From: Melanocharis versteri
Lineage: Eukaryota > Chordata > Aves > Passeriformes > Melanocharitidae
Assembly (NCBI GenBank): GCA_013397845.1
Contig: VZTG01004599.1
Coordinates: forward strand, 752,624 to 816,623
DNA: 64,000 bases
Reading direction: 5' to 3'
A program made the position numbers and the translations under genes. The stretch's first letter is position 1. Each line of letters starts with the position of its first letter. This document shows positions 15,501-27,075 of this stretch, piece by piece. A model generated the notes under the pieces. It saw only the letters and a list, made by a program, of their open reading frames with translations. It searched no databases and was not told the DNA's origin.

Positions 15501-16370
15501 ATAATCTTTAACTATCATTTGAATTCCAGAATAAGACCAAGCTCTGAGCATTTTACAGAGCACAGTTACTCACTGCTGATCTCTTCCAAACTAAATATGA
15601 TCAGTAACAACAGTTCCATTTAGCACTAACAAGAATTATTATGCATATGTGGCATAAGCATTTCTAGTGTACTATGGCATTTGGCTGAAAGCCTGATAAT
15701 ATCTTTTTGTATTTATAGTTCAGAATGTGAACATTTTTTTCCTGTCTTTCACACTTTAAATTATTTAAGCTTTATTTCTTGGCCCTGGAAAATAGTGCTA
15801 TGCTGGGCTGTCATCCAAGAAGGCCTTCTTAAAGGACTAACAAGTTTGGATTGACTCTGTAAGATATGAAGTCACTTGATGTTATTCCAGAAAGAGAAAT
15901 AAAACAGAATTCATATCACTTTAATTTCTCAATACCCATTCCTGCGGGTGGAAGTGCTTGGTGGTCAGCCCAGGAGAATTGAACTCTCACAGCAAGTGCA
16001 TCACAGGCACCTGAAGAGATTCATGTCCCTGCCTTAGATTGGATTCTTTCAGGAGGAATAGAAAGTGTCAGAGGCACAAAGAACCTTTCTTCAGTATACT
16101 ACCCCATTCCTTTTGATCCATTCTGACACTTTGTTACAGATGCTGCTACCATAAGCTTATGATTTCTGTGCTAACCTCATTGCAGATACAGGAATATGAA
16201 GGTAAATATAAAAAGCCACGGTAAGAAGGATGGACAAGAGAGTTACTATGGGTAAAAGTTGTTTGTTAAAATTGGAGCCTATAACACTTCTTAGAAACTC
16301 TTATGAGACAAATTACAATAATCAACAACATAAAACAACCACTATTTTATTTCAGATTTTAGCTGGTTTA
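547..16370. other. Non-coding, AT-rich stretch without a recognised gene
   Basis: The open frames here are at most about 144 codons, overlap on both strands, have no known domain and show no supported exon structure. Contents are scattered low-complexity tracts: A17 at 8201-8217, AAGT-like repeats at about 7990-8040, and a T-rich run near 13440-13490. No RNA gene was recognised. Confidence 0.6.
8201..8217. repeat. Poly-A tract (A17)
   Basis: An uninterrupted run of 17 A on the plus strand. It could be a simple repeat or the relic of a retroposed tail; no recognisable element precedes it. Confidence 0.8.
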
Positions 16371-17000
16371 GAGTCATAGACTCATAGAACATCTGGGTTT
16401 GAAGGTGCCTGAAAGGTGATCCAGTTCCACCCCCCCTGCTACTGGCAGGGGCTCCTTCCACTAGACCCGGTTGCTCAGAGTTTCATCCAGCCTGGCCTTG
16501 AACATTTCCAGGGATGTGGTATCCACAGCTTCTCTAGGCAACCTATTCCAGTGCCTCACCACCCCCACAGTAAAAAATTTCTTCCTTATGTCTAGTCTAA
16601 ATCTACCCTCTTTTTTAAAAAAAACCCCATCACCTCTTGTCCTATCTAAACAGGCCCTGCTAAAAAGTGTTTCTTATAAGCCATCTTTAAGTACTGGAAG
16701 GATGCAATAAAAGTCTCCCCAGAGCCTTCTCTTTTCTGGACTGAACAACCTCAACTCTCTCAGCCCGACTTCATAGGAGAGGTGTTCCACCCCTCTGATC
16801 ATTTCTGTGGCCCTCATCTGCTCCAAGATGTCCACGTCTCTCTTACTTTGAGGGCCCTGGAGCTGGATGCAGCACTCCGGGAGGGGTCCCATAAAAGCAG
16901 AGTGTAGGGAGGCAAAATCATCTCCCTTGACTTGCTGGCCATGCTGCTTTTGATGCAGCCCAGGATATGGGTGGCTTTCTGGGGTGCAAGTGCACATTTG
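16371..17000 (-). repeat. CR1 LINE fragment, reverse orientation
   Basis: Read on the plus strand this is the reverse complement of CR1. It begins gagtcatagactcatagaac (the terminal repeat unit of CR1) and continues through tccagcctggccttgaacat, cctattccagtgcctcacca, and the region around tggatgcagcactccgggag. About 630 bases are kept, covering the 3' UTR and the end of the reverse-transcriptase frame. It is relatively well preserved. Confidence 0.92.
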
Positions 17001-20000
17001 AGTGCACTCAGGAAAGAATCCCTATCTAAATCCTATATCTAAATGTCACCATAAACACTGCTCTGTCTTAGGCATCTTCTTCATCTGCTTGTTCTAGAGC
17101 AGCTCATTTCAACAGCAAGTGAAGTTATTTCTGCCTGCAGCAAGGATCATGTGCTATGATGCTTCTGAGTATAGCTGATCTCTACTGATGTGTACCAGCT
17201 GGGGTTCTGGGGATAGCTCCAGCTAAGGACTTCAGTGCCTGAGGCAAGACTTGACACAGAAGCGAGGCTCCTAAATCTAAAGCTACAATCCAGAATATGC
17301 ACAGATAGCTGCTGTTCAAGCTTAGAGGCATTAAACTAACTAGCTATCTCCTTGTTTAACCTTAAAGTTTCCCAAGCACTTAGGAACCTGTGTGTCTATA
17401 CGTGTCCTGGAGTGCCCCAGCAAGAGCAGCTGGTCAAGCATTTTTTATTCCTCCATCCTTCTGTGGCAGCAGATCCAGAGCACATCAACATGCAGGAACT
17501 CTTCCTTTCACAAAACACAGTGTTAACTTCTTTTTTAAAATACAGACAAAAGAGGTCATGCCTGCCTTCTATATAGCATCAATGTAGTTAAAGTACTTGC
17601 AGAGGTAGTGGGAGATTTTGATTGACTTCCCGATGAGGGGGAGGGTTTGCCAGTTACCATGCTGGGCAAGAGCCCTCTCTACTATTCCTCTCAGAGCTGA
17701 GATAGTACAAATAGTAATTTGGGGTTCATACAGTCAAAAGAGAAAACTACAAGGTTAAGCATTATGATTTGTCTTTATGATCCAGGTGGTTTTATTTTTA
17801 TTTTTTTTTTTGCAAGAGACGCATCTTTGATTATGTCTTTCCTTGGGTCAAGCATTGTCCTTCATCTACTAACATGAAAAAGACTCCTCTAGGATGATAG
17901 GTACTATGCAAATGTAAATAACTTTTTATTATTGATGTAATATGAGTTGTACTCTAAAACTAAAGAGCCAGTTAGGTCTCAGATTGCTAACCATCGGAAA
18001 TCTCTCTCTGAACCCTGGTAAGAGAATTATTCAGAAAGGCAGTGGAACTGCTGAACAAGACCAAGATCGTTGAAATAAGAACACAGGGTGAAAAACATGG
18101 TGCTCCCTTGCTGAGAAAAACAGATATTGAAGAAAAAGCTCTGTGAAAAATAAACCAAACCAGATTCAAAAGAGTGACAGACTCAGTTTTGCAGACTAGA
18201 CACAACCAAATACTGTCAGCAGCAGCAAGTTCCATCTTTGTCTTCCCCAGTGATGTGTTCAATTACTGAGACGAGGTTCATGCGAAATGAACAGCACAGT
18301 AAGTAATTAATTGTAGTGCAGATACTTTGAACTCCAAGAGACGTGTTATGTTCTGGCTGTCACCACTCGTTCTGCAAAAATCAGATTTCACATGTCAACT
18401 TTTGTTGAAGACAGTTTCTTTATACTTTCCAAATGAAACTCGGAAAGAAGCAAGATGTGCTACAAATCTCAGAAGTGATTTACTCAATGCTTTTATACCA
18501 GCTTTATAGGTGCTTTAGACAACTCTGTACAAACATTAGGTAATTCGTCAGCTGGGTTCTGGTGGCAGCTGTATCTAGGCTGTCTGTCAGGGATAGATGG
18601 CATAAAGGCTGAGGGGATGGGGAAGGAATCACACATAGGAGGAAGTTTCCAAAGAAAAGTGGAATAATAGTGCTTGACAAGAACTCACTGGGAACAAGAC
18701 TGCAGTCAGACATGCCTTTCGGAATGCAGTTAATCTGTGTTTCAAGGCTATGACCTTCACCTCCTGACCAGTGCCTCCCTGACAGAGCCTTCTGCTTTAC
18801 AAATCATAATTAACTGGCCCTTACCACTGTCTCTTTTCCCAAACCATCATCTCAGTTGGCAATTAGCTCAGTGCTGCTCTTTGACTACACATAATCTTAA
18901 ATATGTCATTACACACCTTCCATATACCCTCTATGTAAGCCAACCAAGTATGTAGCAGACCCTAAAAATCGACAAATAGATACTTAAGTTCTTGCTGACA
19001 ATTGCAAAGTCCCATTGCAAACTGAACTTAAAAGCCCTCTCCTCAGTCCTGTCTTTGGAACATCAAAGTCCTGTTCAGCTTATGTCCGTGTTTGCCTCTG
19101 TGGTTTTTCTCTTTTTCACAAAAATTCTTTTCATCCTTTTCCAGCAGCATGTATCTAAAAATCTCAACCATGGCAGTGCCATTTCAAGCAGGCTTTCCCT
19201 TGTCTTTATTTAGAGCAAAAGATGTATATATAAAATGAGTTCATAAGATGAATAATCTATAATTATAGGATAATTCAGACTGGAAGGGAATTTGGGAGGT
19301 GAATGCTGTTTCACTGAGACATCCTGCACAGAATAACTCCAAGAAAATGTCAAAGAATTACATAACCATATCTTGAAGTGGATTTAGCCAGTTTCTCTCA
19401 AAAATGGCCCAAACCGTAGCCCAGAACCTGTGTGACTCAAACTTAGATTGTACACTTCTAAGCAGTTCTCATAAGAGAAATATCTATCTTTCAACAGAAT
19501 GAAAAGTTCTATTTCAAAGTAATTCAAAACTTCATTTGTTTTGACAAAGTTGCAGATACTGAGCAGTTTTCTCTTGGTATCCAGAAATACAAAAAGGTCT
19601 CAGTGTAATTTGTTGGAAACTAACGGAGCATATGGATGAATTATTTTTGTTGAATTACCTGAGCACCAGAAAGCAGAATTATTAGCAGCCCCTTTAAGCA
19701 TGAAGGAGAAAGTGGGATTTATCAGCCCTAAATTCTTCTTTCTCTGTCCCCAGTGTTTGTATTGCTCTGTGCAGCATGGAAGACCTGGATCGTGTGCTCA
19801 GAAAAATTGTCCATTTTGAAAAGTTTCTATCACATTTCAGCTTCCGCTATTGTTAAAAATAACAAGACTGCTGATAAATAGCCATGGTTATAGGTAAGTT
19901 ATTAGTGGTATCTTAACTAAAAACTTTTATTCTTTTTTCTTTATTTGTTGCTTATGACATTTCAACACAGTTTTTCTGTAGTTCTACTTATTACTTTATG

Positions 20001-20982
20001 TATCAACTTCAAAAAGATCTTTGTCCAGATAGATAACTGTACTTTTCTATCTTAGTACTGTAAAGTGTTAGGAATGAGCAATCTGCTTAGTTGCTCGCTG
20101 GGGTCAACTCGTCATAACAATTCCACACACTGAATTCTTTATACCTTACACAGAGCCCTAGATTCTGAAGGTAAATCAATATTTTAGAATCTGAATTTTG
20201 ATATGTAGAGAAGAAACAATGAAAGAAAAGATAACCTGCTCACCCATGATATTGCAGGGGAAAAAATATCTTGAAAATTTGTTCGGTTTTTAAGAACTAA
20301 GGAATGAAGGTCTACTTCAGTTATTTTAATGTTTGGAGTCAGCAGCATTACCCACTTCATGTGAACATCTGTGCCCATTTGCAGTCTCCTCTGTTCCATA
20401 CCTGAAACACAGCTCTTAAGTCCCACACATGCTGAAATATGTTTATATAGCAATTAAAGGCAGAAACTGCTCTGACTGCAATGTTTAGCTCTGCTTTCAG
20501 AGATCCCTGGCATCTTTACAAAAGCAGCACTGGAGGTGGCTGGAAGCAGTTTTAATCCTTTTCCTTGTAGTGCTGCTGTTACTAATGGCTTCTGGCTGCT
20601 ACTGTAAGGAACTGTGCCTCCTTCAGGGGATTCTTCAAGATGGATGAGGACTCTACTGGAGTTTTGTAAGAGGGTGGGTAGATCAGAAATGGGAAATAGG
20701 CCTCTGACCTTTCAACTACAGCACACAGATGCTCCTGAGGTAGCCCATACAGCTACTCTATTCCTTGCCTACTGGTAACATAGAGTGAATACAGGAAAGT
20801 TGTTCTGCTGGAACTTTTTTAGTTTCTGTCAGACAGCTGAGAAAACAAAGAAATCTGAAACTCATTTTAGGGAAGTACGCTGCTGTCTGGTCTCTGGCAA
20901 ATTAGTTCAAATCACACTGTTTCAGACATATACAGGGAAAAGGCAGAAGTTTGTTGTAGGTCACATTTAAGTAGTTGCCTTC
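17001..20982. other. Non-coding stretch
   Basis: No gene recognised. It contains a T-rich run at about 17791-17812 and the weak CR1 remnant listed separately. Confidence 0.55.
19255..19440 (-). repeat. Diverged CR1-like remnant
   Basis: The stretch aggataattcagactggaag, with ggaatttgggaggt after it, resembles the reverse-complemented CR1 3' end (normally an ATAGAAT repeat followed by a GGTTGGAAGGGACCT-type phrase). Further similarity is weak, so the limits are approximate. Confidence 0.4.
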
Positions 20983-21565
20983 TGTGCTGGTTTTCATTGG
21001 GGCAGAGTTAATTTTCTTCACAGTATCTGGTGTGGGTCTGTATGTGCTAGAAACCCTGCTGACAACACAGGGATGTTTTTTGTTACGGCTGAGCACTGCT
21101 CACATGGAGTAAAGGGCTTTTCTGCTTCTCGCCCCACTCACCAGCAAGCAGGGGCTGCACAAAGAGTTGGGAGGGGAAACAGCTGGGACTGCTGATCCTA
21201 GCTGACCAAAGGGATATTACAGACTGCGTGGCAACATGCTCAGCATATAAAGTTGGGGAAAGAAGAGGGAAAGGGGGGTTGTTTGGAGTGATGGTGTTTG
21301 TTTTCCCCACTAACCACTGCACCTGATGGAGCCCTGCTCTCCTGGGTGTGGCTGAACACCTGCCTGTCCACAGCAAAATAGTGAATTACTTCATCAATTT
21401 CCTTTGCTTGCATGTGCAGCTCTTGCTTTACCTCTTAAAGTGTCTTTATTTCAACCCACCAGTTTCCTCACTTTTACTTTTCTGGTTCTCTCCCCCATTC
21501 CACTGCAAGGGAGTGCCTCAGTGGCTGCGTGGGGCTTAGTTGCCGCCAGGGGTTAAACCATGACG
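20983..21565 (+). mobile_element. Solo LTR of an avian endogenous retrovirus (TguLTR5-like)
   Basis: About 580 bases starting TG and ending near ggggttaaaccatgac. The order of phrases matches an LTR family I know from bird genomes: gagttaattttcttcacagt, aacacagggatgttttt, gaccaaagggatatt, a TATA-like catataaa at 21244-21251, cacctgatggagccctg, a polyadenylation region near ttaaagtgtctttattt, and a terminal ttgccgccaggggttaaacc. No retroviral coding frame adjoins it, so it is a solo LTR produced by LTR-LTR recombination. Target-site duplications were not recognised. The family name is from memory. Confidence 0.85.
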
Positions 21566-21666
21566 TAAAAATCTAAATCATGTGGTCCAGACTGGTGAGG
21601 TTTGGGATTCCAAAGAACAAAGATTATTCAAGATATTACACCTGCCTTTACCAAGACATTGTCCTA

Positions 21667-21720
21667 CCATGGTCCTCTACTTCTAGCAGAGAAATCCTCT
21701 GCTAGAAGTGCTGCACATGG
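21667..21720. repeat. Inverted repeat forming a 13-bp perfect stem
   Basis: Arms acttctagcagag (21679-21691) and ctctgctagaagt (21697-21709) pair perfectly around a 5-base loop. Outside them, ccatg and catgg also pair across an internal bulge. The whole would fold as a hairpin of about 54 bases, starting about 100 bases past the solo LTR. Confidence 0.85.
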
Positions 21721-23648
21721 CATGTAAAAACTGTTTCTGGTACTCATAGTAATTAAAAATCAGGAAAGACATCATGTCAACTTCAGTAGCTTTCTGTCCT
21801 TTGCAAACCAGAAATATATTTCTGTGATTTTAAGTGTTTACACTGCTATCTGCACTATTTACCAAGAACTGCAATTTGAGGATACTCTCTTACCCTCTTA
21901 TCAATCTTTCCCAGTTTAGTACGAATGCAGTTCATTTTATTATGGATACAGAAATATCTGCAATGTCATGCAGTTCCAAAGCTCTTTAGTCCTTTTGGAT
22001 GAATATTTATGGGGTGCAAGTACTGCTTCTAACAATCTCAAATTACATAGATCCCACAGAAAAGAAAGAGAAATTTTACAGCATTTTGTAAGCTCACACT
22101 CTCCCAATTTTTCACCTAATTACCTAATTATTCTCTCACTGATATAAGCTTTGCACAAAGAGTACTGAACGGGGCTACAGAAAGGTGATGCCAATTAATT
22201 ACTAACAGTAATTGTCATTTCATAATCGTGTTAAGTTTTAATTTGCTGCTGCCAGCTTGTTAAACTGCCAATTACACATCTCCTTCTTTTATGTATTAAG
22301 AAAAATAGTAATCATGCACTTACTGCTTTTATAATTCCTAAGTTAATTTTGCAGCAGCTTGAGGTATGTCTTCAGTACTCTGCAGCCATGCTGAGCTTTT
22401 TGAAGAGTCCAGTGAATGGGAAATTAACATTCTGAAGCAGCCTCATTAGAACCAAATAAAATGCTCATTTGGAACACTTTAATCTCAACCATCGAGAAAT
22501 ATACTCTGAAAGGAGGCACTAAATGACACCACAGCTTCAGAGTGCACACCAGTAATCAACATGGTGTGATTTTTTGCTGTATATCTTCCCTTTGTGGAAG
22601 GGGAGAGGAGACAGACGGCTTTTTATTCTCCCTATTTGGTTGACGTGCAGGCTCCTCTGCAGTCACAGAGCTGGGGATGACAGTGCCAGCAGAGGGCTAT
22701 GCAAAGAGTGTGTAAGTTTGCAAACTGCAAAACTCCAGGTAGGAGCACTTGTCCTGAACATTTCACCTGATATGGACAACACTACAAGCAAGCACTACAA
22801 ACTGGATGTCAGTCCAATTTCCCGTACCTTAACAAGAGGATTATGTGTAGTTCTTTATGGTTGAAGTCCTCAAAAAGCAAGAGTCCTACAATTCCAAGAG
22901 AAAGAAGAGTCTCACTTATATTAACTAGAACAGACTTCTAATATTGAATATCAGGATTATTTTTATTTCTACTGCTCCTTAATATGATTGCAAAGGTTAC
23001 ATACCAACACTAGCATTTTCAGATTTTGGTTGTTGGGTGAACTAACCCCCATGTCTCTCAGCAGTTTCCAGATCAGATGGATCTGGCTTTTCTAAAAGAA
23101 AGGTAAGGTGTGGAAAGGGAAGGGAAAGGAAAAGATAAATATTTCCTTTCAGTCCTTCTAGACTCCAGCAGCCAGGCAGAAACTTGATTTCAATACAATG
23201 TTGCAAAAAGTAAAAGCCACTAGCAAAACCCTCTTGAAAAGAATGTAAGTGCAGTTGAGGTTTAGTGAAGTTAGGAGAAAGGCTCAAAGGAAAATTTTGT
23301 TATGAAGAACAATGAATAAGATTTTATTGCATGAAAAAGACATTGGGGGAAGAAACCCACTGAGGTACTTAGCAATTGTGACATAGCTGCAAATCTCACT
23401 GATCTCTTTATTTTACTTCTTTCTTTTTCTCAATGCAGTGCAGAAGCAAATGACAATCTGAAGCTCAGCAAATTGCTCCATGTGTGTCCCACCTTATATT
23501 CAATGACTCTTTTATTTTCTTGCTTACCCTGCTGATGTTCTGTAAATTCTATTATTTTTTTTACGCAGTCCAAAATAACAAGTTCTAACAAAACTAGCCA
23601 AAAGAAACACATCTCTGCATATTTCACTTTCTCTTTGTTTTCCTCCTT

Positions 23649-23700
23649 TGTTTTTTTTTTTGTTTCTGTTTGTTGGTTTTTTTCTTTCTTTCTTTTTTTG
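23649..23700. repeat. T-rich low-complexity tract
   Basis: Runs of T broken by G and by cttt units; simple sequence on the plus strand. Confidence 0.75.
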
Positions 23701-24896
23701 CATTTCCATTTTCATCCTTTTCTCTTTTTCAACTGTTTGATGCAGGTAAAGTCAAAGTAACAGACTGTTCATGTTGAATATCACAAAAGAATTTTTTCAG
23801 TGATATTTACTGACTTGTGAAATATTCCCCCATGAAAGTGTCAGGGCCTTCACTTTAAACCATTCTCACAGCACTCTAGGGAACAAGGCAGCACCAGCCT
23901 CCAGAAGGCAGGTTCACAATATATTCAGTCTTCCCTGCTCACAGTCCAGACAGAAACACCATCAGATCTTGCCCTGCTTTAGCATTTCGGTAAATTCAGT
24001 TCTTCCATGTTTTGGAATTACAGAACTAACCACACAAAAATACTTGGAATATTTTTACTAGAATTTCTCTGAATGTGTGCAAGTTTCAGGGTTTTAATTC
24101 TGGTTTGAAAAGGAAGAAGTATTCATGTCAGTTCTATTTAGTCTAAGAAAACTCACTCATTCTCAATAAAAATTATTTTCCCTACATGAAATTATTGCAG
24201 AATTACAGTAATTTCCAAAGTATGCTTTATCTCAGTGACTAAAGTTACTACTGACTACTGACTGATATCACTGGTGCAGTTTACCAAAACATTGTGGACT
24301 GTATCTTTTACACAAAGTAAAGCAATATTTCATTGAAACGTACTGAAAAACAAGATGGACTCTTTAAGTACTATATCCTAAAGTCTACTTTTTAAAAATA
24401 GGTCTAAGTTAAAAAAAAAAAAGTACCGTTAAAATTACTGTTTTTAATGAAGTGAACACATTTCAGTTTCAGAAATCTTCAGGATGTCTATTCAGTATAG
24501 TCCATTCCATTTCATTTGGAAAGTTTAGACATTCAAGTTCAAGACTTTGAAATTTTATCACTATTATTGCTATTTGTTGTTAGTATCATGAAGATAATAA
24601 TATTTAGATCACCAAGAAGTGGGGCTTTATGGAGACACACCAATGTATTCACTAGGCGCTACAACATTCTACCTGATTCCTTGAACTCATCGCGGAAAAT
24701 TGTAATAACAGACCCTGTCTTGATAATTTCCACCACTGCAAGTTTTCTAACTCTGTGACAAAATATACAGCTGATTATTTATTTCACAATACTCCTCAAC
24801 ATTTTGCCTGGGATTTTCACTAAGAATAATTTTCCCGATTGTCTGTGGTTATGAAACCCAGCAATAGTCAGCAGGATTCGTAATTTCCATGGCGCT

Positions 24897-24918
24897 CAGA
24901 GGCTGCACGCAGCCTCTG
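24897..24918. repeat. Perfect short inverted repeat
   Basis: Arms cagaggctgc and gcagcctctg (10 bp) are separated by two bases. GC-rich in an otherwise AT-rich setting. Confidence 0.85.
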
Positions 24919-25677
24919 TGAGCAGTGTGCCACTGGCGTTTCCTGTGTGAGGCTGATCATCTCTGGGTTTCTGTGCAGTCGTAACTGCCAAGAGCAAGTG
25001 CAACAAACCTTCAGGAACAGCAGCACTAACATACTCTCGAGTGAAATTGCAATGGAGAATAGGCTTCTGAAGTAAAATGACTGACATGGGGTCTTTTTCA
25101 AAGGAGACATCTGTCTAAGATAAAAAGACTAGGTGTGCTACAGTTCTACTTTAGTGCGCTCCAAGATATTCAAACATCAGAGTAGTTTGAAAGAGCAGAT
25201 CATTAATTCACCAAAGTCTACAATGAGAAGCCATCACTCATCAATACATAACAATCTCCTCAAGCAGGAACCATGACAAATCCCAGCAAATCTCAGTTCA
25301 AGACTCTCGCCTGTTCCAATAGCAAGTCAACTTTTTAACGGTATCTGTACAATTCAATAATACTCAAAGAAAATATAATACGAAGAGAGACAATACTGCT
25401 TACAAAACTGATTCTATTTTTTAATGTCCTTAACTTGGGAAAAAATAGTTTATTAACAGTTTGTTATGTTTGGTTGTTTTATAATCTCATATAATTTTCC
25501 TTTGCTCAGGTTTCATGATCTAATCAGTAGCTTTTTTCAATATAACAGGAAAGTTCTTAGGTGGTGTGAGTAGCATCCTTGTCATTTTAACAGTGAGCAT
25601 ATGATACAAAAACAAGCCTACAAAGATAAATAAAACAGTAAAATATTAGGGACCTCTTACCTGCAGTCAACGCTGCA

Positions 25678-25698
25678 GTGAAGTGAAGTGAAGTGAAG
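25678..25698. repeat. Pentanucleotide microsatellite (GTGAA)4
   Basis: Four uninterrupted copies of gtgaa followed by a variant unit. Confidence 0.85.
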
Positions 25699-27004
25699 AT
25701 GTTCTCTGCTTGATCTTAAGCAAGTTGTCTGGAGCACTGGTAGCAGTCTAGTTCTGCTGTTACACATCTAAGGGGACTAAAAAAAACAAAAAATGAAGCT
25801 TGGAAAAATATTTGAGCATTTAGAACCATTCTGGACCCTATGTTGACAGGAGCACTCCAGCATCAGAGCTGCAACTACTAAAACTGCACACACTTAAGTA
25901 GCTACTACGGTAGATGCAGCTTTAGGAGAATGTAGGTGCAAAATTAAACACTTTCTGTGCTGCTAACAAGGTCACACTTGGTCCCTTCAGATATTTTTGG
26001 GTTATGTGGCCCACTAAAATTATTACCAAAAAAATATTTCACCATCACTGAGTGGCAATAAAAATATATTGGAAAAAATCTCACCAGGTTTTCAAGCCAG
26101 CCATCATTTCAATTAATATACAATATGCTTTGTCCAGTGAAAGATTCGAATGATATAAGCAATGGGGTATGTTTTATAACTGAGGATATTTGTGTCTTGA
26201 GGCTCTCTAGTCCGATTTTGCAAAACAAAATATTTAGGGTTTGATTTTGCTGTGACCCCTGTTTGATTAGAATACATTATAGAAACTCTGTTTCTCCTGA
26301 GAATCTAGCACCTGGTGCTTTCATACTTATCCTTTTGTAAAAGGGGTTTCTTGGCTTAATCTGTTGGAAGATCCGTTATTATTTTAACAATGAGCATATT
26401 ACATGCACATGCCACAGCAATGCAGATGGGTTTTGGAGCTGTAATACCACTATTGTCGACATCAATAGGAGTTACAGTTTTGCAATCAAAGCAGACCATA
26501 CACTGTAACAGGCAGAAGTAAAATTGGGGCAGCTAATCAGTGTATTTGTAAACCCATTTAAAATAAGAATAATGGTGTGTAGAGGGATTCTATTCTCTTT
26601 CCTTGTAGACGTGGTAATAGACCTTCATAGCTCTAGGGGTCAGTTACTAAAGCTCCTCAGAGGTACATGGTTAACTACTTTTTGCTAATGATCTCTTCTG
26701 AATTTCTCTCTTTCTCAGCATAGGGATTTAATCCAGAGGGTAATGATTGTTCCAACTGATGTTAATTAGGAAAGTTGTGATTTTCAGTGGCAACTTTTTA
26801 TCTTTGTCTATTTCACTCAGGATCAAGAAGTAAAAGTTAAACTAACTTTACTAATAAAACTTTCCAGTAGTTTTTAACATATTATTATTCAGTATTATCC
26901 AGTAGAAAACCAAGTTACCTTTATCATCAGCTGTATTTTTCCATTTCTTTTCAATCTTCATATTCCTGTGTTCCCACTTCTACCATCAGGCCTCAGCCCC
27001 ATTA

Positions 27005-27075
27005 TCTCTCTCTTTTTTTTTTTTCTTGCATTTTCCTTTTTTCCTCTGCATTTTTCCATATTTTCCTTTTTTCCA
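27005..27075. repeat. T/C-rich low-complexity tract
   Basis: Repeated tttcc- and tttt-type units including an uninterrupted T12; simple sequence. Confidence 0.65.
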
